Source: an uncultured Spirochaetales bacterium
GTDB taxonomy: Bacteria > Spirochaetota > Spirochaetia > Sphaerochaetales > Sphaerochaetaceae
NCBI GenBank assembly: GCA_949300325.1
Contig: CASGDQ010000069.1
Coordinates: forward strand, 1 to 61,879
Reading direction: 5' to 3'
Length of the DNA stretch: 61,879 nucleotides
The notes beneath the pieces are model-generated. The model was given only the letters and a program-made list of their open reading frames with translations. It had not been told where the DNA came from and ran no database searches. This document shows, in pieces, positions 25,610-34,205 of this stretch; positions within the stretch are counted from its first letter, which is position 1; each line of letters starts with the position of its first letter. Both the position numbers and the translations under genes were made by a program.

Positions 25610-27115
25610 TCATTCTCCTGCATGCTTTATTCCCAGTATTTCCAGTTCTTTTGCGTTGAGTCCTATGCCTCTCAGGGCAAGCCTGTTCCCTTTCAGGGCT
25701 TCTATGCTGTTTATTCCCATGCCGCCCATCATTTCCTTTATTTCCTTGGTCCATGCGGAAACGAGGTTGATAAGAGCATCTGCTCCTTTTTCCGGATCCA
25801 AGCGTTTTACAAGCTCGGGATCCTGTGTGGCTATTCCCCATGCGCATCTGCCGCTATGGCAGGATGCGCACACATGGCATCCAAGGGCGCAGAGTGCAGC
25901 TGTTCCGATTGAAACGGCATCAGCTCCAAGAGCAATAAGCTTTGCCACATCTGCAGAATTGCGGATGCCCCCGCTTGCGATTATGCTGACCTCGTTTCTT
26001 ATCTTTTCTTCCCTGAGCCTCTGGTCAACAGCTGCGGTTGCAAGCTCGATCGGGATGCCTACATTGTCTCTTATCCGTTTCGGAGCGGCTCCCGTTCCGC
26101 CTCTGAAACCGTCGATTGCGATTATGTCTGCACCGCTTCTTGCGATTCCGGAGGCTATCGGGGCGATGTTGTGTACTGCCGCCACTTTGACGATCACAGG
26201 TTTCTTATGCCCGGTAGCTTCCTTTATGGAGGATACAAGCTGCCTGAGATCTTCGATGGAGTAGATGTCGTGGTGCGGTGCGGGGCTGATAGCATCAAGC
26301 CCTTCCGGCACCATCCGCGTCTTCGATACATCCCCGATGATCTTGCTTCCTGTAAGATGGCCGCCGATGCCTGGTTTTGCCCCTTGGCCTATCTTTATTT
26401 CCACAGCGGAACCGGAATTCAGATATGTTTCGTGAACGCCGAAACGTCCGGAAGCGACTTGTACGATCGTATTGTTTTTAAAATCATACAGATCCTCGTG
26501 CATTCCTCCTTCTCCCGTATTCCAATATGTTTTGAGCTGCTTTGAGGCAATGGCAAGCGCCTTTTGGACATTGAGGCTGACCGCCCCGTAGCTCATTGCG
26601 GCAAACATTATCGGGCTTCTCATTTCAAGATGAGGTGGAAGATTGTCGACTATTTCACCGTTTTCATCCCTAGCGATGCCTTTTGGCCTTCTGCCTAAAT
26701 AGGTTACCGTTTCCATAGGCTCCCTGAGCGGATCGATCGAGGGATTTGTCACCTGGCTTGCATTCAGAAGAAGCCTGTCGAAATATACCGGTATGCGTCC
26801 TTGCCCGCTTCCCATGCTGGAAAGAAGGACGCCTCCTGTTGCCGCCTGCAAGCCGATTTCCTTTATGGCATCCATATCGAAAACCTGGTTTCTGCGGAAA
26901 GTGTTTTCATTCTCGGTTATGAAAAGCACGCCCTTGGGGCACTTCTCAACGCATCTTTGGCAGTCTGTGCAAAGGGCATGGTTGAAGATTAGGCGTTTTT
27001 CCTCCTTGCTGCAGCTTATTGCTCCAAAGGAACACTCTGTACAGCACCTTAGACATAGGATGCAGCCTTCATCCTTTCTGATCCTGAATTTTGCTGGAAG
27101 AACGAAATCAGCCAT
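25610..27115 (-). CDS. Glutamate synthase FMN/iron-sulfur subunit (archaeal-type, gltB2-like)
   Basis: Catalytic subunit that reduces 2-oxoglutarate plus ammonia to glutamate. The 501 residues begin with a two-cluster ferredoxin domain (CILCLRCCTEC and CTDCQRCVEKC). The FMN-binding TIM barrel follows, with RSPIMFAAMSYGAVS, NTGEGGMHE, GQGAKPGIGGHLTG, KVAAVHNIAPIASGIAR, GFRGGTGAAP and the Cys-rich CHVCASCHSGRC site. The start overlaps the amidotransferase gene by 8 bp. No NAD(P)H-binding small subunit is present in the window, so the electron donor is probably ferredoxin or a partner encoded elsewhere. Confidence 0.93.
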   Translation of the reverse strand: MADFVLPAKFRIRKDEGCILCLRCCTECSFGAISCSKEEKRLIFNHALCTDCQRCVEKCPKGVLFITENENTFRRNQVFDMDAIKEIGLQAATGGVLLSSMGSGQGRIPVYFDRLLLNASQVTNPSIDPLREPMETVTYLGRRPKGIARDENGEIVDNLPPHLEMRSPIMFAAMSYGAVSLNVQKALAIASKQLKTYWNTGEGGMHEDLYDFKNNTIVQVASGRFGVHETYLNSGSAVEIKIGQGAKPGIGGHLTGSKIIGDVSKTRMVPEGLDAISPAPHHDIYSIEDLRQLVSSIKEATGHKKPVIVKVAAVHNIAPIASGIARSGADIIAIDGFRGGTGAAPKRIRDNVGIPIELATAAVDQRLREEKIRNEVSIIASGGIRNSADVAKLIALGADAVSIGTAALCALGCHVCASCHSGRCAWGIATQDPELVKRLDPEKGADALINLVSAWTKEIKEMMGGMGINSIEALKGNRLALRGIGLNAKELEILGIKHAGE

Positions 27116-28205
27116 TTGCCGCCTCCTTGTTCAATCTTACGATCACCGGTTCTCCTCCTTTTGGAGCCCAAATCCGGTCTAAATCGGGTTCTATAGCCCT
27201 TATCGCAGCTTCTTCTGAACTGAAGTAGACTGTGTTTCCCTTTTCTGCGGCGACAAGGCTCCTGAGCTTGAGGCGGTCGTTGAGAGCCATCATCCCTCCT
27301 TTGAAGCCTACAAGGATGGAAAACGGGCCTGTTATGAGGAAGGAGGAATACATTTTTCTCAGGTATGCAAGCTTTTCAGCCTCTTTTTTCTCTTTCATTG
27401 CTATTGTGGACCAGAAGGGGGCCGCAATTACAAAGGCGCATTCCTCCAGGGTAAGATGCTCTTTTCTTAAAAGCAGATCGAGGATATATGTTATGACTTC
27501 GGTATCCGTCAGCAGATTGCATGAATAGCCGTACATCTCGACCGATCTGCGGTTTGCATCATAGGATGAGATTTCCCCGTTGTGGACGACGGACAGGTCT
27601 AAAAGCGCAAAGGGATGGGCTCCTCCCCACCAGCCAGGAGTGTTGGTCGGATATCTGCCATGGGCAGTCCATGCATAACCTGAATATTCTTCCAGCCGGT
27701 AGAAATCAGCAACATCCTCCGGATAACCGACTGCCTTGAAAACTCCCATATCCTTTCCACAGGAGAAAACATACGAACCTGTTATGGTATTGTTTATCCT
27801 GATCATGCATCTTGCCGTATATTCATCCTCGTCAAGACGGCTGTCCTGTATCTTATGGGGCAGGGGAAGGACGAAATAACGCCAGATGAGAGGCATGTCC
27901 GTTATTCCTTCTGTCTGCCTGACTGGGATTTTGGAAAGGTTGATTATGTCGAAATGCCTGTCCAGGAATCTTTCCGTTTCCTCCCTCGATGCTTGGTTGT
28001 CATAGAAGATGTGTACAGCGTAGTAGTTCTTATACTGCGGGTAGATGCCGTAGCCGGCAAAGCCTCCTCCCAGTCCGTTTGATCTGTTATGCATCACTTT
28101 GATGCTTTTTGCGATCCTATCCCCTGATACAGGAGATGCGTCCCTTGAAAAGATGCCGCATATCGCACAACCTGAAGGAATCCTCACTTCCCCTTCCTTT
28201 CTCAT
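27108..28205 (-). CDS. Glutamate synthase class II glutamine amidotransferase subunit (gltB1-like)
   Basis: Ntn-type glutaminase that delivers ammonia to the FMN subunit. Of 365 residues, the first 15 precede the conserved CGIFSRD; Cys16 is the likely N-terminal nucleophile after propeptide removal. Other blocks are NRSNGLGGGFAGYG, AHGRYPTNTPGWWGGAHPF, VVHNGEISSYDANRR and LLTDTEVITYIL. AAGGAGGA precedes the ATG. It is first in the split glutamate synthase operon, with its own attenuated leader. Confidence 0.92.
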   Translation of the reverse strand: MRKEGEVRIPSGCAICGIFSRDASPVSGDRIAKSIKVMHNRSNGLGGGFAGYGIYPQYKNYYAVHIFYDNQASREETERFLDRHFDIINLSKIPVRQTEGITDMPLIWRYFVLPLPHKIQDSRLDEDEYTARCMIRINNTITGSYVFSCGKDMGVFKAVGYPEDVADFYRLEEYSGYAWTAHGRYPTNTPGWWGGAHPFALLDLSVVHNGEISSYDANRRSVEMYGYSCNLLTDTEVITYILDLLLRKEHLTLEECAFVIAAPFWSTIAMKEKKEAEKLAYLRKMYSSFLITGPFSILVGFKGGMMALNDRLKLRSLVAAEKGNTVYFSSEEAAIRAIEPDLDRIWAPKGGEPVIVRLNKEAANG

Positions 28206-28221
28206 GCGTTCCTCCTTGGAA

Positions 28222-28268
28222 ATAAAAAAAGGCGTCCAGGGAGAGATGACCTCTCCTTGAACGCCTTT
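28222..28268 (-). promoter_or_regulatory. Transcription attenuator in the glutamate synthase leader
   Basis: On the minus strand AAAGGCGTTCAAGGAGAG, loop GTCAT, CTCTCCCTGGACGCCTTT and four more Ts. It follows GACAAGAAC near the expected transcript start and is followed by the Shine-Dalgarno AAGGAGGA. The 18-bp stem has one G-U and one A-C imperfection. Confidence 0.75.
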
Positions 28269-28281
28269 GTTCTTGTCTCTG

Positions 28282-28309
28282 ATTATTAAAAATAAGGGAT
28301 TTTTGTCAA
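28282..28309 (-). promoter_or_regulatory. Glutamate synthase operon promoter
   Basis: On the minus strand TTGACA (28304-28309), 16 bp, AATAAT (28282-28287). The transcript would begin at or near GACAAG, 4 nt past the -10, as at glnA. Confidence 0.7.
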
Positions 28310-28338
28310 GGAGGAAAAAATTTTTCCATTTGTTTATG

Positions 28339-28382
28339 TTTGGTATTGACCAAAAAAAAAGTCCGGTTTTATAATCCGGGAC
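28339..28382 (+). promoter_or_regulatory. glnA promoter with two flanking inverted repeats
   Basis: TTGACC (28346-28351), 18 bp, TATAAT (28370-28375). A perfect 6-bp inverted repeat TTTGGT-ATTG-ACCAAA (28339-28354) covers the -35, and GTCCGG/CCGGGAC flanks the -10 (28361-28382). Either could be an operator. Confidence 0.65.
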
Positions 28383-28393
28383 AAGAAAACAGC

Positions 28394-28438
28394 AAAGGCG
28401 CTGCAGATAAGGGCTATCTGCGGCGCTTTTCTTTTTTT
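28394..28438 (+). promoter_or_regulatory. Transcription attenuator in the glnA leader
   Basis: AAAGGCGCTGCAGATA, loop AGGGC, TATCTGCGGCGCTTTT, then CTTTTTTT directly followed by the Shine-Dalgarno GGAGG. The predicted transcript begins GACAAGAAAACAGC. The leader is only about 70 nt, so a canonical two-hairpin ANTAR target does not fit upstream of it. Confidence 0.75.
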
Positions 28439-28448
28439 GGAGGTTCTC

Positions 28449-29759
28449 ATGTCTAAGGATTTATCGGATATCAAGGCAATGCTGGAGGATTACGAAATCA
28501 AATTCATACGTCTCGCTTTCTGCGATATCTATGGACAGCAGAAGAACATAGCCATCATGGCCGACCAGCTTGAGCATGCTGTGGAATATGGGGTTTCCTT
28601 TGACGCTTCTGCAATAGGCGGCTTTATGAATGTCAATGAATCGGATCTGTTCCTTTTTCCTGATCTTGATACGTTTTCCTGCCTTCCTTGGAGGCCGTCC
28701 CAGTCCGGAGTTGCAAGATTTTACTGTTATATAAAATATCCTGACGGACGTCCGTTCGAGGGGGACGGAAGGTATCTTTTAGCAACAATGGAAAAGAAGG
28801 CAAGAGCTGAAGGCTATTCGTTTCTCGTCGGTCCTGAATGCGAGTTTTATCTTTTTGAGACGGACGAGAAGGGCTTTCCGTCACGTATTCCGTTTGACAG
28901 GGCCGGATATTTCGACATGGCTCCTTTGGACAGGGGGGAGAACGTCCGCAGGGAGATTTGCTTTGCCCTTGAGAACATGGGCATAAAGCCCGAACGCAGC
29001 CATCATGAGCATGGACCGGGACAGAATGAGATAGATTTCAGATGCTCCTCTCCTTTGAAGGCGGCAGATGATCTGATGTCTTTCAAAACAGCTGTAAAAG
29101 CGATTTCACAGGCTCATGGCCTTTTTGCCTCATTTTTTCCAAAACCGATAAAAGGGGAGAGCGGAAACGGCCTTCACATTAATCTTTCCCTGTTTGAGAG
29201 GGGGAATAATCTGTTTAAGGATTTTTCCTCTTCTCATGACAGCAAAGCATCCTCGTTCTTATCTGGAATCCTCAGAAGGGTTAAGGAGATATCTGTATTT
29301 TCCAATCCTCTTGCAAATTCGTATGAGAGGCTTGGCATGAACGAGGCTCCGTCGACTGTCAGCTGGAGCTGTCAGAACCGCTCCACTCTCATCCGGGTGC
29401 CCTCTGCAAGGGATATGGACAGCCGTATGGAGGTCAGAAATCCAGATCCTGCGGCAAACCCCTATCTTTTGATTTCCCTTCTGCTTGCCGCTGGCTTTGA
29501 GGGAATATCCGATGAGCTTAAGCTTTCCTCTCCATTTGAAGGTAATGCCTATGAGGTAAGGAAGGAAGGTGTGGAGATGCTCCCTAAATCCCTTTTGGAG
29601 GCGGCAGCCATTGCAGGGGCAAGCAATTTTGTAAGCTCGGTGCTGCCTAAAAGGATTTTGGATTCATATCTTGAAGAAAAGAGGATTGAAGCTGAAGCCT
29701 ATGATAACGCAAAGGATCCGCATCAATTTGCGATGGATTCGTTTTTCGATTATGTCTGA
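28449..29759 (+). CDS. glnA: Glutamine synthetase type I
   Basis: Makes glutamine from glutamate, ammonia and ATP. The 436 residues show the beta-Grasp N domain (FIRLAFCDIYGQQKN) and the catalytic barrel: VGPECEFYLFE (metal Glu), HHEHGPGQNEIDFR, GNGLHINLS, NRSTLIRVPSA and MEVRNPDPAANPYL. The C-terminal adenylylation loop NLYDLP of the beta subtype is missing, so control by adenylylation is not expected. GGAGG precedes the ATG. It heads a glnA-ANTAR-glnN operon. Confidence 0.94.
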   Translation: MSKDLSDIKAMLEDYEIKFIRLAFCDIYGQQKNIAIMADQLEHAVEYGVSFDASAIGGFMNVNESDLFLFPDLDTFSCLPWRPSQSGVARFYCYIKYPDGRPFEGDGRYLLATMEKKARAEGYSFLVGPECEFYLFETDEKGFPSRIPFDRAGYFDMAPLDRGENVRREICFALENMGIKPERSHHEHGPGQNEIDFRCSSPLKAADDLMSFKTAVKAISQAHGLFASFFPKPIKGESGNGLHINLSLFERGNNLFKDFSSSHDSKASSFLSGILRRVKEISVFSNPLANSYERLGMNEAPSTVSWSCQNRSTLIRVPSARDMDSRMEVRNPDPAANPYLLISLLLAAGFEGISDELKLSSPFEGNAYEVRKEGVEMLPKSLLEAAAIAGASNFVSSVLPKRILDSYLEEKRIEAEAYDNAKDPHQFAMDSFFDYV

Positions 29760-29782
29760 GGTCCTTGGACGGGAGGACGGCT

Positions 29783-30340
29783 ATGGAGAATATATTGCTG
29801 GTATGCCCTGCCTGCAGGCAACGGGAGCTTGAGAAGCTTTTTGTACCTTTTGGCACTCCTATCTTCATTGCCCATGGCGTTTGTGAGGCAAGAAAGAATT
29901 TATGCGACATGCCTTTTTCCCTTATTGTGATCGAAGCTCCGCTTGATGATGGATCTGCCAGGGAATTGGCAGTTCAGGCTTCTGCCGACCCTTCTGCTGA
30001 TGTCGTTCTTCTTGCTTCTCCCGTTCAGGCCGGACATTTTGCGCAGAGCCTTGGCAAGTATGGTATATATACGGTTCCAAAGAATATCGGAGAAGAGGAG
30101 ATATGGTTCCTGGTAAATGTGCTGGAGACAGCCAGAAACAGGTTTGAGGCCTTGGAAAAGAAGAATCTGAAGCTTATGAAGAGGTTGTCCGATGAGCGTA
30201 TGCTGACTAAGGCTAAGTGCGTCCTTGCAAAAGAACAGGGATTGACCGAAGAAGAGGCCCATCGCCTGATTGAGAAAAAGGCGATGGATGAAAGGATAAG
30301 CCTTTTGGATGCCGCAAGATATTTTATAAACGGATTTTGA
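29783..30340 (+). CDS. ANTAR-domain RNA-binding antiterminator with pseudo-receiver
   Basis: A 185-residue regulator. Residues 1-115 resemble a response-regulator receiver, but the strand that should end with the phospho-accepting Asp reads SLIVIEAPLDD (Glu51); Lys100 in TVPK is in place. A coiled-coil linker (115-135) leads to the ANTAR domain (about 125-183), with AKCVLAKEQGLTEEEAHRLI and KKAMDERISLLDAARYF. ANTAR proteins bind leader RNA and stop terminators forming. Its position between two glutamine synthetase genes, plus four leader terminators nearby, makes glutamine metabolism its likely target. GGGAGGA precedes the chosen ATG. Confidence 0.87.
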   Translation: MENILLVCPACRQRELEKLFVPFGTPIFIAHGVCEARKNLCDMPFSLIVIEAPLDDGSARELAVQASADPSADVVLLASPVQAGHFAQSLGKYGIYTVPKNIGEEEIWFLVNVLETARNRFEALEKKNLKLMKRLSDERMLTKAKCVLAKEQGLTEEEAHRLIEKKAMDERISLLDAARYFINGF

Positions 30341-30365
30341 ACTTATTTCATCTGGAGGGATGATC

Positions 30366-32444
30366 ATGGAAAATGTACCAGCTATGTTCGCAAGCATGGT
30401 TTTTGATGACCATGTGATGAGGCAGATGTTGCCTAAGGGTGTCTATCTTTCGCTTAAAAAGACCATGTCTGAAGCAAGCGCTCTTGATGAGGATGTGGCA
30501 GATGTGGTCGCAGCCGCGATGAAGGATTGGGCTGTATCAAAGGGTGCGACGCATTTTACGCATTGGTTCCAGCCCATGACAGGAGTGACAGCGGAAAAGC
30601 ATGACAGTTTTCTTTCGCTTGATAAGAATGGTTCCGTGATAATGGATTTTTCCGGCAAGGAGCTTATCAAGGGGGAGCCGGATGCATCCTCGTTTCCCTC
30701 GGGCGGACTCAGAGCAACGTTTGAAGCCCGCGGCTATACAGCCTGGGATCCGACCAGCTATGCGTTCATCAAAGACGATACTCTCTGCATCCCCACGGCT
30801 TTCTGTTCCTATACCGGACAGATCCTCGATAAGAAAACCCCTCTTTTGAGGAGCATGGATGCAATCAGCCGTCAGGCAGTAAGGGCGCTTGCCCTTTTTG
30901 GAAAGAATGTAAAGAGGGTGAGTGCGACGATAGGAGCGGAGCAGGAGTATTTCCTTATTGATAAGAAGGACTATGCAAAAAGGCTTGACCTGAAGCTGAC
31001 AGGCAGAACAGTCATCGGAGCTCCTGCTGCAAAAGGCCAGGAGAAGGAGGATCATTACTTCGGCTCCATCCGCCCCCGGGTGAAAGCCTTCATGGCCGAT
31101 CTCGATCAGGAGCTTTGGAAGCTCGGCATTCCTGCAAAGACGGAGCATAACGAGGTTGCTCCATGCCAGCATGAGATGGCTCCGATCTTCGATACGGCAA
31201 ATAAGGCTACCGATGCCAACCAGCTTACTATGGAGGTTATGAAAAAGGTGGCGGACCGTCACGGCTTTGCATGTTTGTTGCACGAAAAGCCTTTCGAGGG
31301 AATCAATGGATCGGGCAAGCACAACAACTGGGCCCTTTCCAGCGATGAAGGTGAAAACCTCTTGGATCCTGGAAAAACTCCAGGAGAGAATGCGCAGTTC
31401 CTCCTCTTTTTGACAGCCATAATAGCTGCTGTGGACGAGTATCAGGATCTTTTAAGGATAAGTGTTGCAAGTGCAGGAAACGATCATCGCCTTGGAGCAA
31501 ATGAGGCCCCTCCTGCCATCGTATCGATTTTTGTCGGCCAGGAGCTGGATGATGTGATTTCCTCAATAGTTGGGGATAAGGCCGTTGCCGCAGGAAAATC
31601 CTCGGAGCATATCGATATCGGCACAAGCGTTCTGCCAAAGCTGTCGAAGGATAACTCCGATAGGAACAGGACGAGCCCTTTTGCCTTCACAGGCAACAAA
31701 TTCGAATTCCGCATGCCCGGCTCTTCCTTTAACATCGCATGCACGAATGTCATGCTGAATACCGCGGTGGCAGATTCTTTAAAGAGGTTCTGCACTGAAC
31801 TTGAAGGGGCTTCCGATTTCAATAAAGCCTTGAATGCGTTGATAAAGAGGGAGCTTATCGCCCACCGCCGAATCCTTTTCAACGGCAACGGTTATAGCAG
31901 AGAATGGGAAGAGGAAGCAGAGCGTCGCGGGCTTTCGAACTATAAGAAGACGCCGGAGGCTCTTATACATTATTGCGATGATAAGAATGTCGAGCTGTTC
32001 AAAAGGCATGGCGTGTATACTAGGCAGGAAATGGAATCCAGGATGGAGATAGGATTGGAGGAATACCGCAAGGCTATACAGATCGAGGCCTCGGCAATGC
32101 TTGAGATGCTGAAAAGGCAGGTCGTGCCGTCTGCCATCGCGTTCTCGAAGGATGTTGCGCTTTCTATCGAAGCAAAGGATTCCATCGGGATATCCGCAAA
32201 AGGAGAAAGGAGCCTTTGTGCAGAGCTTTCTTCTGATATCGATTCCCTTTATGAGCGTATCCGGGTTTTGGAAAAGGATCTTTCAGAGGTTCCTTCGGGA
32301 ATTTATGAATCGGCCAGATGGTGTGCAGATAGGATTCTTGCAAGCATGGATGCCTGCAGGGAAAAAGCTGACGATCTGGAAAGGATTGTGGATAAGTCAT
32401 ATTGGCCTGTTCCCACTTATTCCGACATCCTTTTTTATGTTTGA
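30366..32444 (+). CDS. glnN: Glutamine synthetase type III
   Basis: Large dodecameric glutamine synthetase typical of Bacteroides, cyanobacteria and some anaerobes. The 692 residues carry the GSIII markers FTHWFQPMTGVTAEKHDSF, FSGKELIKGEPDASSFPSGG, GAEQEYFLID, KTEHNEVAPCQHE, GINGSGKHNNWAL and RLGANEAPPAI. The second of two ATGs is chosen because GGAGGG abuts the first. It is the last gene of the glnA operon, so the cell co-expresses two unrelated glutamine synthetases. Confidence 0.96.
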   Translation: MENVPAMFASMVFDDHVMRQMLPKGVYLSLKKTMSEASALDEDVADVVAAAMKDWAVSKGATHFTHWFQPMTGVTAEKHDSFLSLDKNGSVIMDFSGKELIKGEPDASSFPSGGLRATFEARGYTAWDPTSYAFIKDDTLCIPTAFCSYTGQILDKKTPLLRSMDAISRQAVRALALFGKNVKRVSATIGAEQEYFLIDKKDYAKRLDLKLTGRTVIGAPAAKGQEKEDHYFGSIRPRVKAFMADLDQELWKLGIPAKTEHNEVAPCQHEMAPIFDTANKATDANQLTMEVMKKVADRHGFACLLHEKPFEGINGSGKHNNWALSSDEGENLLDPGKTPGENAQFLLFLTAIIAAVDEYQDLLRISVASAGNDHRLGANEAPPAIVSIFVGQELDDVISSIVGDKAVAAGKSSEHIDIGTSVLPKLSKDNSDRNRTSPFAFTGNKFEFRMPGSSFNIACTNVMLNTAVADSLKRFCTELEGASDFNKALNALIKRELIAHRRILFNGNGYSREWEEEAERRGLSNYKKTPEALIHYCDDKNVELFKRHGVYTRQEMESRMEIGLEEYRKAIQIEASAMLEMLKRQVVPSAIAFSKDVALSIEAKDSIGISAKGERSLCAELSSDIDSLYERIRVLEKDLSEVPSGIYESARWCADRILASMDACREKADDLERIVDKSYWPVPTYSDILFYV

Positions 32445-32462
32445 ATCCCCTTTCTTCATTTT

Positions 32463-32495
32463 GGGGCCGGGAAGAGATTCCTAGTCCCTTTTTCT
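32463..32495 (+). terminator. Probable terminator after glnN
   Basis: GGGG...GGAA-gaga-TTCC...CCC imperfect hairpin followed by TTTTTCTG, about 20 bp past the stop. Confidence 0.45.
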
Positions 32496-32550
32496 GTTCT
32501 TGGGTGGACGCAATGCAAGCTGCATAATATTTTTATTCTAAGAGGAAATA

Positions 32551-33057
32551 ATGGAAATTGTACCGGCATATGGAAGGATTGAGGATTTAAGGCCGCTTTT
32601 TTCAGAGTATACGCAGACTCTTATAGAAGGGGATTCCCGTTTTTTTAAATATCTTGGAATTCAGGGATATGACGAGGAGCTCATGGATCCGGAGAAGAAA
32701 TATGCCTTGCCTGACGGACGGCTTTATATTGCTTATCAGGATGGCTCGGCTGCAGGATGCATAGCCTTGAAGAGAATGGATGAAGAAAACTGCGAGCTCA
32801 AGCGTCTTTATGTACGTCCTTCTTTCCGGGGCAGGGGGATAGCCAAGGCCTTATGTTTAAAGATTTTTGCAGATGCATATGATATAGGTTATCGCTTTAT
32901 TTATCTCGATACTCTTCCTTTTTTACAGGATGCTGTCAGCCTTTATAAGAATTTGGGCTTTGAAACAATAGGCCGGTATAATGACAACCCCATTGAGGAT
33001 TCGATCTTCATGAGATTGAGACTTTCCGGTATCTCTCCCCTAGAAGCCTGTAGATGA
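32551..33057 (+). CDS. GNAT family N-acetyltransferase
   Basis: A 168-residue acetyl-CoA-dependent acetyltransferase of unknown acceptor. The acetyl-CoA loop is RPSFRGRGIAKAL, preceded by the strand CELKRLYV and followed by YRFIYLDTLPFLQDAVSLYKNLGF. This pattern matches small-molecule or amino-acid N-acetyltransferases. AGAGGAAA lies close before the ATG. Its last 50 bp overlap the opposing AI-2E transporter gene. Confidence 0.88.
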   Translation: MEIVPAYGRIEDLRPLFSEYTQTLIEGDSRFFKYLGIQGYDEELMDPEKKYALPDGRLYIAYQDGSAAGCIALKRMDEENCELKRLYVRPSFRGRGIAKALCLKIFADAYDIGYRFIYLDTLPFLQDAVSLYKNLGFETIGRYNDNPIEDSIFMRLRLSGISPLEACR

Positions 33058-34117
33058 TAGTGCATACCGGCACTGCGAAAAGCATCCCTGCCAGTCCGAA
33101 TACCGAGCCGGATATGGTGACAGCCAGAAAGACATATACGGAGGGAAGACCTAAGGTGGAGCCGACTACCTTCGGGTAGATCAGATTGCCTTCAAGCTGT
33201 TGGAGAATGATTATGAACAGCAGGAAGAAAATTCCTTGCCAAGGGGAGACGACTGCGATCATGAATGCTCCGACAATGGCGCTTATCAGGGCTCCATATA
33301 TCGGAATCAGTGCGGCAACGCATGTAAGTGCGCTTATCATGGGAGCATAGGGCAGGCGGAATATGAGCATTCCGATAAAGCATATGCTTCCAAGGATCAC
33401 AGCTTCCAGGCATTGTGCCGTGATGTATTTTGAGAATACCTCATTGGATAATCTTGCCCAGTGGATGACTTTTTCTCTTTTCTCCTCTTTCAATGTGATT
33501 TCCATAAGTTTTTTCAGATGGGAAAGTATCCTCTCTTTGCCTGCTGTGAAATATATTCCAAAAACAAGGGATACAAAGAATGTGATTATGGATCTGATTG
33601 TAAGAAGCATTGCAGAAAGCGTATGCGATATGATGGAGGGATACTCTTCTTTCAACCAAGAAGAGAATGTCTGCATAAGATTGATCAATGTGTCCTTAAT
33701 TGATTTTGCAATCTGAAACAATACTGGATATTTTTCAAGGTGCATTTCCAATGAGTTGTGGTTTTCGATAAAATCGGCGACAGAGTAGGCCAGTATGGTT
33801 ATTGCTTTGATGAATTGGGGTATGACGATTGCTATTGCAAGTATGAAAACAGCAAGGATTAAAAAGAGTCCGATTCCTATTGAAAGCGGTCTGATGGCTT
33901 TTGGATATAACTTTGTTTTTCTCAGCAGCTTTTCAACTTTTGCCGATGCCAGGTTTATGATATAGGCTATGCATATTCCTGCCGCCAGCGGGATGATCAC
34001 ACCCTTTTTCACCGTCTCCATGAAAGGAAGGAGGGAATGGAAATTGGATAATATGGCATAAAAAGAGATCAGGAGGATTCCCAAAAGCAGATACAATAGG
34101 AAGTTTTTCTTAGTCAT
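33008..34117 (-). CDS. AI-2E family transporter (PerM-like)
   Basis: Inner-membrane protein of 369 residues in the AI-2 exporter superfamily, with about eight spans. Typical parts are GVIIPLAAGICIAYIINLA near the N-terminus, a helical extracytoplasmic region with SIKDTLINLM, and the C-terminal ISALTCVAALIPIYGALISA and PKVVGSTLGLPSVYVFLAV. Members export autoinducers or exchange Na+ and H+; the substrate here is not known. The start at 34117 (MTKKNFLLYLLL) lies 7 nt after TAAATT; the frame extends 69 bp further without support. Confidence 0.88.
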   Translation of the reverse strand: MTKKNFLLYLLLGILLISFYAILSNFHSLLPFMETVKKGVIIPLAAGICIAYIINLASAKVEKLLRKTKLYPKAIRPLSIGIGLFLILAVFILAIAIVIPQFIKAITILAYSVADFIENHNSLEMHLEKYPVLFQIAKSIKDTLINLMQTFSSWLKEEYPSIISHTLSAMLLTIRSIITFFVSLVFGIYFTAGKERILSHLKKLMEITLKEEKREKVIHWARLSNEVFSKYITAQCLEAVILGSICFIGMLIFRLPYAPMISALTCVAALIPIYGALISAIVGAFMIAVVSPWQGIFFLLFIIILQQLEGNLIYPKVVGSTLGLPSVYVFLAVTISGSVFGLAGMLFAVPVCTIIYRLLGERYRKVSIS

Positions 34118-34153
34118 AATAAAAAATTTACATAAAAAGATTTTTACAGGCAA
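34118..34153 (-). promoter_or_regulatory. Promoter of the AI-2E gene, leaderless geometry
   Basis: On the minus strand TTGCCT (34148-34153), 17 bp, TAAATT (34125-34130), 7 nt, ATG. Weaker than the other examples. Confidence 0.4.
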
Positions 34154-34205
34154 TCCGCAACGCCTGTGGCGGTGTTTGCAATTCATCTTTTTTGGTTTTG
34201 CGATA

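Noticed and set aside
28376..28440. Classical two-hexaloop ANTAR RNA in the glnA leader
   Set aside because: Only one hairpin fits between the expected start and the Shine-Dalgarno sequence and its loop is 5 nt, so the standard motif is not there. The link to the ANTAR protein rests on context.
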